Of a DNA stretch of 38,240 nucleotides, positions 1 to 13,600 are shown piece by piece. Every line of letters begins with the position of its first letter. Position 1 is the stretch's first letter. The notes under the pieces were generated by a model. The model saw nothing but the letters and a program-made list of their open reading frames with translations. It was not told the DNA's origin and searched no databases. The DNA comes from Acrasis kona (lineage: Eukaryota > Heterolobosea > Eutetramitea > Acrasida > Acrasidae), in contig JAOPGA020001169.1 of the NCBI GenBank assembly GCA_026419775.2, forward strand, positions 1 through 38,240, written 5' to 3'. Made by a program: the position numbers and the translations under genes.

Positions 1-3000
1 GCCTCTAACCCAGGTGCTACTATGGCAACCATTACATATTCATCTCCAAGTTATTCAAATATGAATTGTAGTACATCAACGGCCTGGATGTGTACAGGTG
101 AGCCAACAACAATCACCACATTATCAGAAGTAACAACGCCGTATCCATGGTGGGACAATAATTACCTGTCTTCAAAAGCAGCCTTATCGCAGGGTGCTAA
201 TGGAGTATCTCCATGGGGGACGGTAACGAATATATATTCGACAGCGGTACACATTTGGGCTGATCCCCTGAGTTGGGGTACTGCTTATTGTAAATACAAT
301 TTACCGTGTCCAAGTAACTCAGACCAATGCGCCTTAATTTCATGCTACGGCGTTTCTAGTGCAGTCGCGTCAGTTTGTTCGGGTAACTCACTTCGAAATT
401 ACCACATTAAATATTTTTAGGTTTTGGAGACTGTATAGCCCCGAACCAGTGTATTTGTGACAATTATCATTATGGATACAACTGCCAACTTTATAGAGGA
501 AATGGAACCATGGTAATATCTGTGTATCAGAGTTTACAAGGAATATACATTAACAACAAAATGGTGACCAATTCAAATTTAAATTACACCGGGTATACAT
601 CGCCACAGACTTTTACGGTTCCAATAGCGCCCGGTGACATAGTCGGTATACAGGCTTTTTCTAATGTAGCATCTAATGGAGGTATATTGGTCGACTTGAA
701 CTACGTAAGTTCTTTACAAGAAAAATTAAGTTCATTTTTTGTAGACACTCCCAAATGGAACCTTTGTTCAGTTCAGTTCCTCATCAGCTTGGTCTTGTGC
801 GACAACTATTTCTGCTCAAGTTAACTCTATTGATCCGAATGCTATATCCTACTGGTTCAATAATAATTTTGTAAATTTCAATTCTCCACTGGTGCGAGGA
901 AATAATATAGCTACGACTGCTCCCTATTATACTTCTATATCAAAAATTAAAAGCACCTCACAGTGGATATGGTCGTCATCAAGTTCCCAAACAGTTTGGT
1001 GTAAAGTACAGCTGCCTTGTTTATATGATTATTGTCCACAACTAGTTGGACCAACATATACTTGTTATGGATACTCATGGAACGATCCAAAGTAAGTCAA
1101 TAATGGTTCGTTATCAAATTAACAAAGATAGCGCTTGTTCACAATCTGATTGCGTGTCCCAAGATTCTTGTTTGTGCCGTACTAATTATTACGGTAACAC
1201 ATGTGACGCATATAATTGTTATGGCACTATATTCAACTCGACTTTGGTATGTTCTGGTAACGGCACTTGCGGTTCACCTAACAACTGCACTTGTAAAGCT
1301 AATTACTACGGTTCACAATGTGAAGCTTGGAATTGTTACGGAACTATTTATAATTCTACACAGGTATGTTCTGGAAGAAATGGTACTTGTAGTTCACCAA
1401 ACAAATGTGTTTGTAAAAGTGGTTTCTATGGTACACAATGCGAGGCTTACAAATGCTATGGGTCTGTTTTTAATGTAACTGGAGTTTGCTCTCAAAATGG
1501 AACTTGTGTAGGACCAGATACATGTAATTGTAATAATGGGTATTATGGTTTACAATGTGAAGCTTATAATTGTTATAATAAAATGTTCAATAGTTCTACA
1601 GTGTGCTCTGGAGCCGGGTATTGTGTTGGAGTTAACAATTGTGTTTGTAAGAGTGGGTACTATGGTTCGCAATGCGAAGGTTACAAGTGTTATGGTGTTT
1701 TATTCAATAATACAAACGTATGTAGTACTAACGGGACATGTATTGCTCCTGATTCATGTCAATGTAACAGTGGGTTTTATGGTTCTCAGTGCGAGGCTTA
1801 TAGTTGTTACGGCTACATGTTTAATTCTACTCTTTCATCATTGTGCTCTAGCAATGGATCTTGTGTTGCTCCTAATACTTGCTCTTGTAAGAGCGGCTTT
1901 TATGGAGCACAATGCGAAGCATATAATTGTTATGGAGTACTTTACAACTCCACAAATGTTTGTTCAGGAAACGGTACGTGTGGTGGAGTAAACAATTGTG
2001 TTTGTAAGAATGGATACTTTGGATTACAGTGTGAAGCATATAAGTGTTACGGAGCTGTTTTCAATAGTAGTAGCGTGTGCTCCACTAATGGCACCTGTTC
2101 ATCTCCTAATAATTGTACGTGCAGGAGCGGTTATTATGGTCAGCAATGTGATTCGTATATGTGTAATGGAATAGCTTTCAACTCAACATTAGTGTGTTCT
2201 GGTGTTGGTACTTGTAGTTCGCCTAATGTATGTATTTGCAAAAGTGGTTACTTAGGAAGTTATTGCCAATTAACACCTACTCCCACACCTACACCGACGT
2301 CAACGCCTACTCCAAGTCCCACACCAACTCCCACACCGACACCCTCACCAACTCCCACACCTACACTAACACACACACCTACGCCAACTCCTACTCTAAG
2401 TCCCACACCTACACCGATGACAACGCCTACTCCGACATTCACACCAACTCCCACATCCACACCGACACTCACACCAACTCCCACACCTACACTAACACCT
2501 ACACCGACGTCAACGCCTACTCCAACACTCACGCCAACTCCCACATCCACACCTACACCAATGTCAACGCCTACTCCGACATTCACGCCAACTCCCACAT
2601 CCATACTGACACCCTCACCAACTCCCACACCTACACTAACACCTACACCGACGACAACTACGTCGACTACATCAACTCCCACACCCACACCATCTCCCAC
2701 ACCGACACCAACACCTACATCCACTCCTACATCCACTCTAAGTCCCACACCTACACCGACATCAACGCCCACTCCGACACTCACGCCAACTCCCACACCC
2801 ACACCTACATCCACTCTCACACCTACACCTACTCTAAGTCCCACACCTACACCGACATCAACGCCCACTCCGACACTCACGCCAACTCCCACATCCACAC
2901 CTACATCCACTCTCACACCTACACCTACTCTAAGTCCCACACCTACACCGACATCAACGCCTACTCCGACACTCACGCCAACTCCCACATCCATACCGAC

Positions 3001-6000
3001 ACCCCCACCAACTCCCACACCTACACTAACACCTACACCGACGTCAACAACTGCGCCAAATCCCACACTAACTACATCGACTACATCAACTCCCACACCG
3101 ACGTCAACGCCTACTCCGACACCCACACTCACACCAACAAGCACATCAACACTCACACCCACATTGACTCCAAGCACAGTCCCCACTCCTCCACCAACTT
3201 TAACCTCAACTCCTACACCTGCATCAACTCCAACCCTAAATTCTACTCCAACACCAATACCTAGTTCCACTCCAGCTCAGACACCAACAGGCACTCAAAC
3301 ACCAACTGCTACTACAGCAGAGACACAAACACCTATACCAACAGCAGTCTCAACTACATCTTCACCAACTCAAATATCTACTCCAACTGCTACACCGATT
3401 ACTACCACAACACTAACTTCAACAAATACTCCAGCTCCAACTCAGGCACCAACTTTGACACAAACATCCATCCCTACACCTGCGTTAATACCCACAACAA
3501 CACTCACTCAAACACCAACTGTAAATCCTACTTCAACTCCTACTGCTATTCAAACAGAGACACAAACACCCACTCCTACACCAGTCCCAACTACATCATC
3601 ACCAACTCAAATATCTACTCCAACTGCTACACCGATTATTACCACAACACCAACTTCAACAACTACGACTTCGACTCCAACAGCTACTCAAAATCAAGTA
3701 TCGACTCAACCAAGTACACCCACACAGACAATAATCCCCACTCCTACTCCAACATCAATATCTACACCTACTGAGATACCTACACCAACACCCACCATCA
3801 CCCAAACTATCATTTTTACTCCTACACAGACACCAATTCTAACTTCAACACCAAGCTCAGCGCATACCCCAACTCCATCTACAACATTTATATATTCCTC
3901 AACACCAACTCAGTCAGAAACTACAACTACCACTCTATCGCCCACTCCTACACCGACGCAAATCGAAACACAAACATTAATACCAACTCCAACGCCTACA
4001 ATTGCAAATACACCTACCACAACACATTCAGAAACTTTAACAACAACGCCCACTCCTAGCCAAATATCAACTCCAACCACAACTACAACAGAATATGCAA
4101 TATCAACTGCAACTTCAATACCTACACCTACTATAACTGAGACCTCAACTCCAACACCCTCGCCGACACCTCCTCTAACCCCCACTATGAGTTCTATACC
4201 AACATTAACAATGATTACTACTGTTCCTACTACATCTACACTATTATCAACACAGACCAGTAATCCAACATCAGTTCCAAATACTGTAACACCGAATTTT
4301 ACATCCACACAAATTCTCACATCAAGCTCTTATGCAACTGTAACGCCCACCACCACCACAAGTGACACTGCAGTTCCAAACGCCACTCAAACAATATTAT
4401 TAACGCCTACAATAAGCCACACAATCACAACTACTCCTACATTTACTCCTTTATCACCAACATCAACAATTACTGATACACCTACTTTTACGCCCACTAC
4501 AGTATCACACAGCACTACCATTGTCGATACTAACACACCAACGCTAGCGTATACTGATACGCCTACTTCAACACAATCATCATCATTGGTTCCAACTGGT
4601 ACTGCTAGCTTAGCAGCAATTCCAACTTTACCAGATACAATTACTGCAATATCAACAGGAACATCCACACCTACTCAAACTCTTGCGGAAACACCTATTT
4701 TAACACTCATTTCAACACCTACTTCAGTTGTTACATCTACTCCTACGCCGGCTTCAACACCTACTCAGGCATTTACACCAACATTAACAGCAACAGACTT
4801 AGCTACTCTCTCTCCTACACCATCTTTGACCTTGACTGCCGATACAACATCTCCTTCGACAGTAATTTCTGTATCGACATCTACACTTACTTCAACTCAG
4901 ATATCCACACCAACATCAGAGACCGGAACAGCGACGAACCCAATAACCATAGAATCCAGCCCGACGCCAACACCAACACTTGTATCAACTTCAACGTCTA
5001 CTGGAATAACAGGAACGGCTACTTCTCTATCAACTGTCTCTTTAATCCCCACGAACACACCAGTAATTATATCTAGTGCAACCGTTACTCCATCAATAGC
5101 AACATCATCAACCTCTACGGTATCAGTAACCCCGTTGATTTCATCAACTGATACACTAACATCAACTCTAACTCCTACGACAGATGCCACTTCGACACCT
5201 ACATTAACAATCACGTCGACTAGCACTTCACCCACTGATACACTATCTTTTGTACCAACTGCAACATCAACACTTACTACTGGTTTAACATCAACTCCTA
5301 TACCTCCTTCCACTGTTATGTTTTCGAATAGCCAAACGCCTACATTGACATCAACTAATACTAATACCGCGGCAGACACATTTTATCCAACTATCACTCA
5401 AACATCAACACAGACGTTGGCATCAACGGATACATTGACACCAATCCCCACACCTACGCACACAGAAACTTTCATACCAACACAAACATCAACTAGCGCA
5501 TTATCATCCACAGATACTCCTATATCAACAACGTTAATGATGTCATCTACTCCTACCAGCACGATAAATTCTATCACAACTACTATTTCCGCACCTACTT
5601 CAACTCCAGCCCCTACTCTAACAAATACGAATACACAACCTCCAACACCGTCACCAACGCCCTACCTCACGCAAAATCCCTCATCAACACCAGCTCTTAC
5701 ACAAACCTCAACAGCTATACCAACTCCAACACCGACACCCACATCTACTCCAACACTGACGCCTATTCCAACATTTACTGCCATTTCTACACCTACCCCA
5801 ACACTAGGTGATGTTCGTTCAGAGACACCTACGAGTACTGTATCATCTACAGTTACACCTGACTCTACTCAGCTATCTACGTCTTCTACTACATCAATCC
5901 AAACTGCTACATTGACATCAACAATAGCATCAACTACTGTATTATCTACTTTCGCACCTGCGACTCAGACATCATCAATATTACCTACGCCTACAGATAC

Positions 6001-9000
6001 ATCGACCACTGTTGCCACTTATACACCTTCTGCAAGTACTTTATCAACATCAACTAACTCTCCAACAAGCACTATATATTCATCTATTACTATGGCAGGT
6101 ACTACCAGCAACCCGGTCACAACCAATATCCCAACATTGTCTTCAACTACTCTAACGCCCACCCCTACTTCAACCTCAATACTAACTCCTGCACCCACAT
6201 TAACGCCATCTCCATCTACATCACTAACTACAGCCGCTACTGCTACTCCAATACCAACACAGACAGCTACCCCAACATCTACTTCAACGCTTACTTTAAC
6301 GACTACACCTAACCCAACACCCACTTCTGTAACGACCCTTGCAACATCCACCAGAACACTCACTCCAACCTCTACACCAATCCAGACTTCGAATCTAACG
6401 CCTATTCAAACACCTACCTTGACTTCCTCTTTTACCTCTACGACAATATCAACTCCAATATTGACACCTACTCTTGCAAACACACCAACGTCAACACCTA
6501 CTGTCACTCAGACAATTAGTGGCACATTAAGTATTACAAATACACAAACTTTTAATCCAACTCCAAGTGGTGTAATATCAACTAGCACAACTGTTCAGGC
6601 GGGCACATCAGGGTCAATATCAACTATTGCAGCAACAAATACAGCTAGCTCTTCACAAACAGGAACCGCAACTCTGGCAGTGACGTCACCAATTGCATCG
6701 ATATTGATGACTACTAATGCGCCACATACCACATCGACACTAGTATCAACAAACAGTCATACAGGTACCATATTACCAAGTACTGGAACACAAACGAGTA
6801 CACAAATATCTACTCCCCATACATCTATTATTACACCAGCTTCTTCTAGCACATCTACCGCCACGTCATTAACAAGTACAATCTTTAATCCATCTACTGT
6901 AGCTGCGTCATCATCAACTTCTACATCTAGTTCAACTAATTCATTAACTCAAACATCTACACCAATCTACACGTCAGCTCCTCCATCTACATCAACAATC
7001 AGTCCTGTATCCGCTACACCAACATTACAGGCTACAACACCTACCCCTATTGTCGCAGCCACTAATACACCCACGCTGACATCTACCCCAACGCAAACTT
7101 CATTCACGTCGTTGTATTCATGTGATAATACGTCATTGGCAATAGCTTATACCATAGTTAGCGGCCTTCCGTATCTCCAGTTAGTAGATACAAGTTGTAA
7201 TCCCACCTCAAAGTCCTTCCCAATATCAACCGTCTTCTACTCATCAGAAGTTCTTGTTATTCATGACTACGTTAATGATATAACATATAGGATGTACGCA
7301 TACTATTCTTCTTCTCAAGTATTCTTGTATTCTACATTAACAAGGGTTAGATTCTCACAAGATTCTTTCAAAGAAGAATTAGTCATGAACAACATAAACA
7401 TAAAGGCTTTCACAATGACCTTATCCTCTGATATGAGTGGGATTTATATATTTGGAAGAGATTCTACTAAATTATTAGCTCTGTACCAAATTGTTTTGGA
7501 ATCGAAATCAATGTCTTTGTTATCTGATTTATCGTCGTCGTATAGTTGGATATCAAGTGATGTTCATTCCACTAGTTACGTTGATTCTATGGGTAATGAT
7601 GTTATTGTTGTTCCTGCAAAATCAAACGTTGATGTCAATAATCAAACTACACTTATCAAGATTACAATATCGTCTGTATACGTCTCCACAGATGTAATCA
7701 TCAAATTATTGACTAATCCAATCAAAGTTTATCCCTTTTATTTCTCTCAAAATAATCGTTTGTATTTTATAGTTGTGAATAGCTTATATAACTCTACTAT
7801 AGTTTTTTATGTCGTCAATAGTGATAACACTGTTTCTTATGTCAAATCTATTTACAATTTTAATAATGCAAATGTAATTGGCTCTAAAGTTGTGTTTAGT
7901 GATTTGGAAAATGTAATCTATCTTGTTAGTAACGATCAACTACGAACGTTAACTGTTTATAAATCAGATTTATCTTTTTATGTGTTGGAATCTGTTCCAG
8001 CACTTAATTATGTTGTTGACTGGAAACCATTGTTGTATGCTTCTACTACATATTATTCGTTAGTTGAAGGTGGATCTACTATCAGATTATCAGGACAACA
8101 TTTATGCTTTGGTAACTACTCATCAATCATTTTGAAATCCAACGTTTATACATCAAATCCTATTGCCATACAATATGAAAGCAACGGGCACTTTTCAATC
8201 GTAACTCCAGCGGTTGATGATAGTCTACATACGACAACTCATCCAGTAACTTATTCTGTATATCACTCTATATATGGTACTAATTACACGTACCTATCTG
8301 ATATATCCATCTCTTATTATAGTTTCTCCATACTTAGCTTGAGTCCACCTGCAGCTAGTTACAATGACTTGATAACTGTAAAATCTACCTACTTTATCAA
8401 TTCAACATTCTTGACTTGTAAATTCTATTTCACCATTGGTGGTATTCAATACAAATACTTTTCATCGGGTATATATATTGATGTAAATACAGCCAAGTGC
8501 GTGGTACCATTCATGACTGGAGCCTTTAATCAATTTATACTTGTAGATGTGACAAATGATGGCTTTAAATACCCCATTCAAGCTACAAGCTTTGCGTTTA
8601 ATTATGTGAATTGGACATATGTTGATTTTTACTTGGACTTTTCAAATTCAAGTGAAATCACTTCGGCCCTATCCGGCGACACAACTAGTATACCTTATAC
8701 CACTGGTCAACTCAGCACTATGACAAGCACAGTTTTGGATAGTTTTGGACAACCAGTCTTGTTAGTGAGCTCTTCATTCAACGTCAGCACCATACGAAGC
8801 AGAAGAGCCCTCATGACTACTGATGCTTATAAAGTACAAAACCAAGAGAGCTACGTAGATTTCTCAATAGATATCTCTACTAAAATCGGCAACATCATTG
8901 AATCTTGGCTATACTCCTCCCAATTAGATAACTCCATATTAGCCACACTTCAAGGAAATGAAAATAATGAAAGATATTTGATTTTGAGTTATAATCTATC

Positions 9001-10591
9001 AAGCGGAGCAACTGCATCTTCGAAAACATCTTGTGATTTTAAAGGTGACACTAAATACAGAATAGTGGTGAAAGCTGTCCCTCCCAACGTCCAGAGCAAC
9101 GATACTGCTGAGTCATTACCGTACTGGACATTCCAAGCTCATCTAATTGCTACCACAACTTCCAAAACCATTTGTTCAATAGTTCTAAAACCTGAAATGT
9201 TCAACGTAGTGGCTTTCTTCTCTAGAAAGTACCAAATCGTGCTATCTCAAAGTGATATGATTGATGGATCTAGAAGAATACAAGCAGGTTCAAATGTAAT
9301 GAGTATGACAATTTATGTTTCAGGTATGGGTATCCAATGTCAAAACACATTGTGCTCAACCAATACCACTTCAACACTAAGCAACCTTGTTGATCAAACA
9401 CCTCTCGATCAAAGTGTAATTGTGATCAACAGTAGTACATGGATATACATATTAGTTGCTAGTTTGATTGTTGGTTTATGTGTGGTATGCTTGTTGATTG
9501 GTTTATGCATTGCGATCATTGTCAAAAGAGTCAAAAAGAACAAAAAAGAGAAGAGGGTATCTGCTTATGGAGAGAGCGATGATCTTAGTGACATTGTAGT
9601 TGACAAATTAGACTACGATGAGGAAAGAGAAGCTGCCGATACTGCAGATCAAGGGTTTGTTCCTCAAGATACAGAGTTTGAGAGAATCAGAGAAAAAATG
9701 GCAAAACATCACGTCAATTCAACTCAAAACGAACCTGTAACAAAAACATCGTATAACCAAGTAGAAGTTGAAACAACTACTCCAAATGAGTTGGTATCAA
9801 CACCCACGAACCACGATAGGCCCAACTTTTCTTCTAGGATCAAGTTGAACAGCACAGTTCCTCCAAAATTAGCTAAAGATGGTAGATATGCATCTAGCTT
9901 CTCTGAGAAGTATTTGAAGTCCCCAGATAACGAAGATATTGTTGAAAATGTTATTACTGATTCTGATGATCACCGAGATGTATGGGCGATAAGAAGGAAA
10001 AAGAACGGAAGTCAAACGAAAAACAACAAAATAAGTTTTACAGATTTACTAGACAGGGTCATGAAACAAAACAATGAGGTTGATAATGATAACAATCAAT
10101 CAAGTACACCTTTAGCGCATAATGCCGAAGAAATGGATACCAAGATTGAACAATCGTTTTTAAAACCTGGACGTAAACACGTTGGAAGGGCAAACAAAGT
10201 ACGACCTGTAGTAGATTCAAGACCAGATTCAATAGGTCGTATGTCGTTTGTTAATGCAGTAAATACTGTAATTAGCGAACAAGTGTTGAAAAGTCCTGTT
10301 CAGGAGGAGGATATACCACAGTCTATGGGAGAAGAACTACCAGAACCAGAAATTCATAAAAAGGATTTAGAAACAATCTCAGTTCCTAGTAGAATCAGTG
10401 AACGCACGAGTGAGTTCTCAAACAGAATGAAATCATTAAATGAACCAGGAATCAATCGAAAAAAGGATTCAAATCAACAAGATTTGGACTTACAAATGGC
10501 CAGCAACTTTTTGAAACCTATTAAAGCCGGATCAAAGCATGTCAGAAGGAAGAGTAACTTTATACAAATGATGAACGAAAGTTCCTTGTGA
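1..10591 (+). CDS. Giant EGF-repeat / mucin-like single-pass surface protein (5' truncated)
   Basis: The frame is open from base 1, so the start lies upstream. Three tiny introns (383-420, 705-744, 1092-1131) join the exons in frame and restore Cys-rich modules. Order: a Trp-rich module; EGF-like repeat; second Trp-rich module; EGF-like repeat; nine tandem EGF-like repeats of about 39 residues with core NGTCxxPNxCxC and GYYGxQCE (about 1199-2270); about 1,600 residues rich in Thr/Ser/Pro (2270-7090), expected to be densely O-glycosylated; a beta-rich ectodomain (7100-9420) with an IPT/TIG-like segment near 8330-8620; a TM helix near 9436-9510 ([17 protein letters not shown]) followed by [10 protein letters not shown]; a charged tail of about 350 residues. 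Many NxS/T sites. RSRR near 8800 could be a processing site. By family logic it is a cell-surface adhesion or sensing protein; the ligand is unknown. AATAAA lies 34 bases past the stop. Confidence 0.85.
2270..7090 (+). repeat. Thr/Pro-codon-rich low-complexity tract (mucin-like stalk)
   Basis: About 4.8 kb of C/A/T-rich, G-poor coding strand encodes alternating [12 protein letters not shown] and related Thr/Ser/Pro runs. The 5' part (2270-3270) is nearly pure dipeptide repeat, and the rest is more diverged. The sense frame stays open throughout, so the repeat is under coding constraint. Such stalks are usually extended and O-glycosylated, lifting the EGF head away from the membrane. Confidence 0.9.
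2737..3010 (+). repeat. 96-bp in-frame minisatellite, about three copies
   Basis: The segment starting TCTAAGTCCC recurs at 2737, 2833 and 2929, an exact 96-bp period (32 codons). The first two units are nearly identical and the third diverges after about 80 bases. Because 96 is a multiple of 3, copy-number change would lengthen or shorten the stalk without a frameshift. Confidence 0.85.
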
Positions 10592-10624
10592 CCATCCATG
10601 CATAAATGTAAAACAAATACAAAA

Positions 10625-10639
10625 AATAAATCTTTTATT
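10625..10639. terminator. Back-to-back poly(A) signals between convergent genes
   Basis: AATAAA at 10625-10630 serves the + strand giant gene. TTTATT at 10634-10639 is AATAAA on the - strand for the ABC transporter. The two stop codons are only 67 bases apart, so the convergent 3' ends probably overlap. Confidence 0.7.
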
Positions 10640-10658
10640 ACGACCTAGAAAGCACTCT

Positions 10659-13600
10659 TCAGTTATTGTGTTGAATATTTCCAAACTCCATTTGCTTCTT
10701 TGCCAATTTGTAATACATTCCCTTCTTCTCGATCAACTCCTCATGAGTTCCCCTCTCGATAACCTTACCACTCCTCATGGCAATAATCACATCACATTCC
10801 TGCACCGTGCTCAAACGATGAGCAATCACAATCGAAGTCTTTCCCTTCATCAACTTATTCAACGCATCCTGCACCAACGCCTCCGCTTCGGTATCCAACG
10901 CACTAGTAGCTTCGTCCAAAATCAAAACATTGGCATCCTGCAACATTGCCCTCGCAATAGCAATACGTTGCTTCTGCCCACCGCTCATACTCACGCCGCG
11001 CTCTCCAATTTCAGTATCGTAACCATTAGGTAGCTTCGTAATAAAGTCATGACAATTAGCAGCTTTGCAACACTCTATAATTCTTTCCATCGATTGTTCC
11101 TTTCCATCCACGCTATATTCTATGTTCTTCTTGATGCTGGTGGCGAACAACACTGGTTCTTGAGTAACGATCGCAATGTTCTTGTGTAACCAAGCAGTAT
11201 CTACGGTTTTCAAATCCAAATCATCGATAAGGACTTGACCCTGTAAAGGATCATAGAAACGCTCTAACAAACCAGTGATGGTCGATTTGCCACATCCAGA
11301 TTCGCCGACAAGTGCCACGTGTTGTCCCTTTTGAATTTTTAACGAAAAATTCTTCAACACTTGAATATTGGGACGCGATGGATAAGCAAATGTAATATTC
11401 TTGAATTCAATTTCGCCATTTACCTTTTCGAGGGTTTCTCCTCCCTCGTGTGGAATTTGAGGTTTGCGCTTTATGCCAATCAAGATTTCTCTACAGGCAT
11501 TGACACCCTTTACGAGCGCCGGTATTTCTGCTAACGCCAACGATAAACCCAACACTGCGAATAAAACAAAACCAAACACTTGAATCAAACCACCTGGCGA
11601 TAACTGACCATTACCCACCTTGCGTCCACCGTACCAAAACACAAAAGCGGCATCTGCAAAAATGATGAATTGGAAAACACCCTGGGAGATTCCGCGAAGG
11701 GCTCCCTTGGAGAAGGCATAATATCCGATAATGTTCAAATCATTTTTTAAACGACCTTGTTCTCTTTCTTCTGCGCCCATGCTCTTTACGGTTCTCATGG
11801 ACGAGATGACTTCGGTAGCAGTGGCCATGGTGCTGCCGCTCAATCCATTGATTTTCTTGTTGACGAGCGTCAATAATATACTAATCACGATGACGAACAC
11901 GAATAAGAATAAAATGGCTGCTAGGGCCAATAATGCAGTGATAATGTCGGCAATGAGCGCAAAGATGACGCCGAGGATGAATTGTGTTAATGTCATTGCG
12001 AAATTTGAAAATTTGGTCAATCCCGTTTGTACATTTTCTACATTTTCGCTCATCACGTTGATGATTTTACCGGCCTTGCGTATATCAAAGAAACCCAATT
12101 CTTGATGAATCACCGATTTGAAATACTTTCTACGTAAATGTATGCCTATGCGTTCGTTAGCTAACGAAAAGAATAATTGATTCGCTAATTGACCAACGCA
12201 TGCACCAGCGGCAACTACTGCCAAATAACTAGCGTGTCTAGCTATGATTTGAGCGATATCGGCTGGGTAACCTGCTGGAGTGCCATCTGGATTAGGCGGT
12301 GGAATCAAAGCGTTGATGATCCTGCCGAATACTATATAGAATGCAATGGGCGCTGCACCAGCTACTGCTGCGCCACATACGCCCAAGAAAATAAAGAACC
12401 ATTCGAAACCAAAGTAGGGTATGATTTGTAAACCAGTGTAAATTTTAGGAGCGTGTTGATCGATCAAATCTTCTTCGTTGGTAAATTCTTCCGTATCTCT
12501 GTGTTTGTGTTTACGATGGTGTTTGTGTTTTCTATTCTTGTGTTTACGATGTAACCTGCCACGAGATGTTGGTTGTTGATTGATTTCTTGATTAGTAGCT
12601 TCTTGTTCTTGTTCTTCTTCTTGTTGAGGTGATGGTGGCGTTGGATTTACTTGACCTGGTGATTTCAAATCAACAATGGTATGATTTGGTTTTTGATAAA
12701 ATTGATTCGAATCGTCGATTCCATTCTTGGAATGATTGGTGGGAGAAGGTATCGATTCCAAAGTATCCGTATCACTTTCTGAATGAGAATCAATGTTCGA
12801 TAAATCGCTGCTGCTGTTGTTAGAATCATGATTTGCTAATTTCATTTGTTTTTTGGCCAAGTGATAATAGGCCGTTTTACGATCCAACAAATCGTCGTGA
12901 GTGCCCATCTCCACGACCTTTCCTTCCTTCATGACCACAATGTTATCGCAATCTTGAATGGTCGTCAGACGATGAGCAATCACGATTGATGTCCTCCCGA
13001 CCATTAATTTATTTAATGCATCTTGAACCAACGATTCTGATTTGGTATCTAATGCAGAAGTGGCTTCGTCCAGTAATAATATTTTTGGATCCTGTAGAAC
13101 TGCTCTGGCGATCGCTACTCTTTGTTTCTGACCTCCGCTCATGCTGACGCCTCTCTCTCCGATGACCGTGTCGTACTTGTCGGGTAGCTGCATGATAAAG
13201 TCGTGACAGTTTGCTGATTTGGCAGCCTTGTGTATGATTTCGTCGTCGATGGGAATTAATGACTTTTGGATCTCTTCGTTGGTCATCTTTTTGTTTTTTG
13301 ATTTCAATTGTTTTTTGATGTTCAGGTTGATGGTGTCCACGGCATAAGTAATGTTTTTTTTGATGGTCGTCGCGAATAATGTTGGTTCTTGTTGGACGAT
13401 TCCCAAATAACGATGGAGCCACATTGGATCGATCTCCGTGATGTCTTCTCCGTCCAGCGTCACTTTTCCGCTCTCCGGTTCGTACCATTTTTCGATCAAT
13501 CCGACGATGGTGCTCTTTCCACTTCCTGATTGGCCAACCAGTGCTACGCTGGTTCCGGATTCTATTTTTAGGTTAAAGTCTTTGAGAACTGCTTGTTTGG

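Noticed and set aside
2260-3270. Minus-strand ORF of 336 codons (Gly-Val repeat)
   Set aside because: It is the exact complement of the Thr/Pro repeat; the absence of stops follows from the G-poor, repetitive sense strand. No start context or other support.
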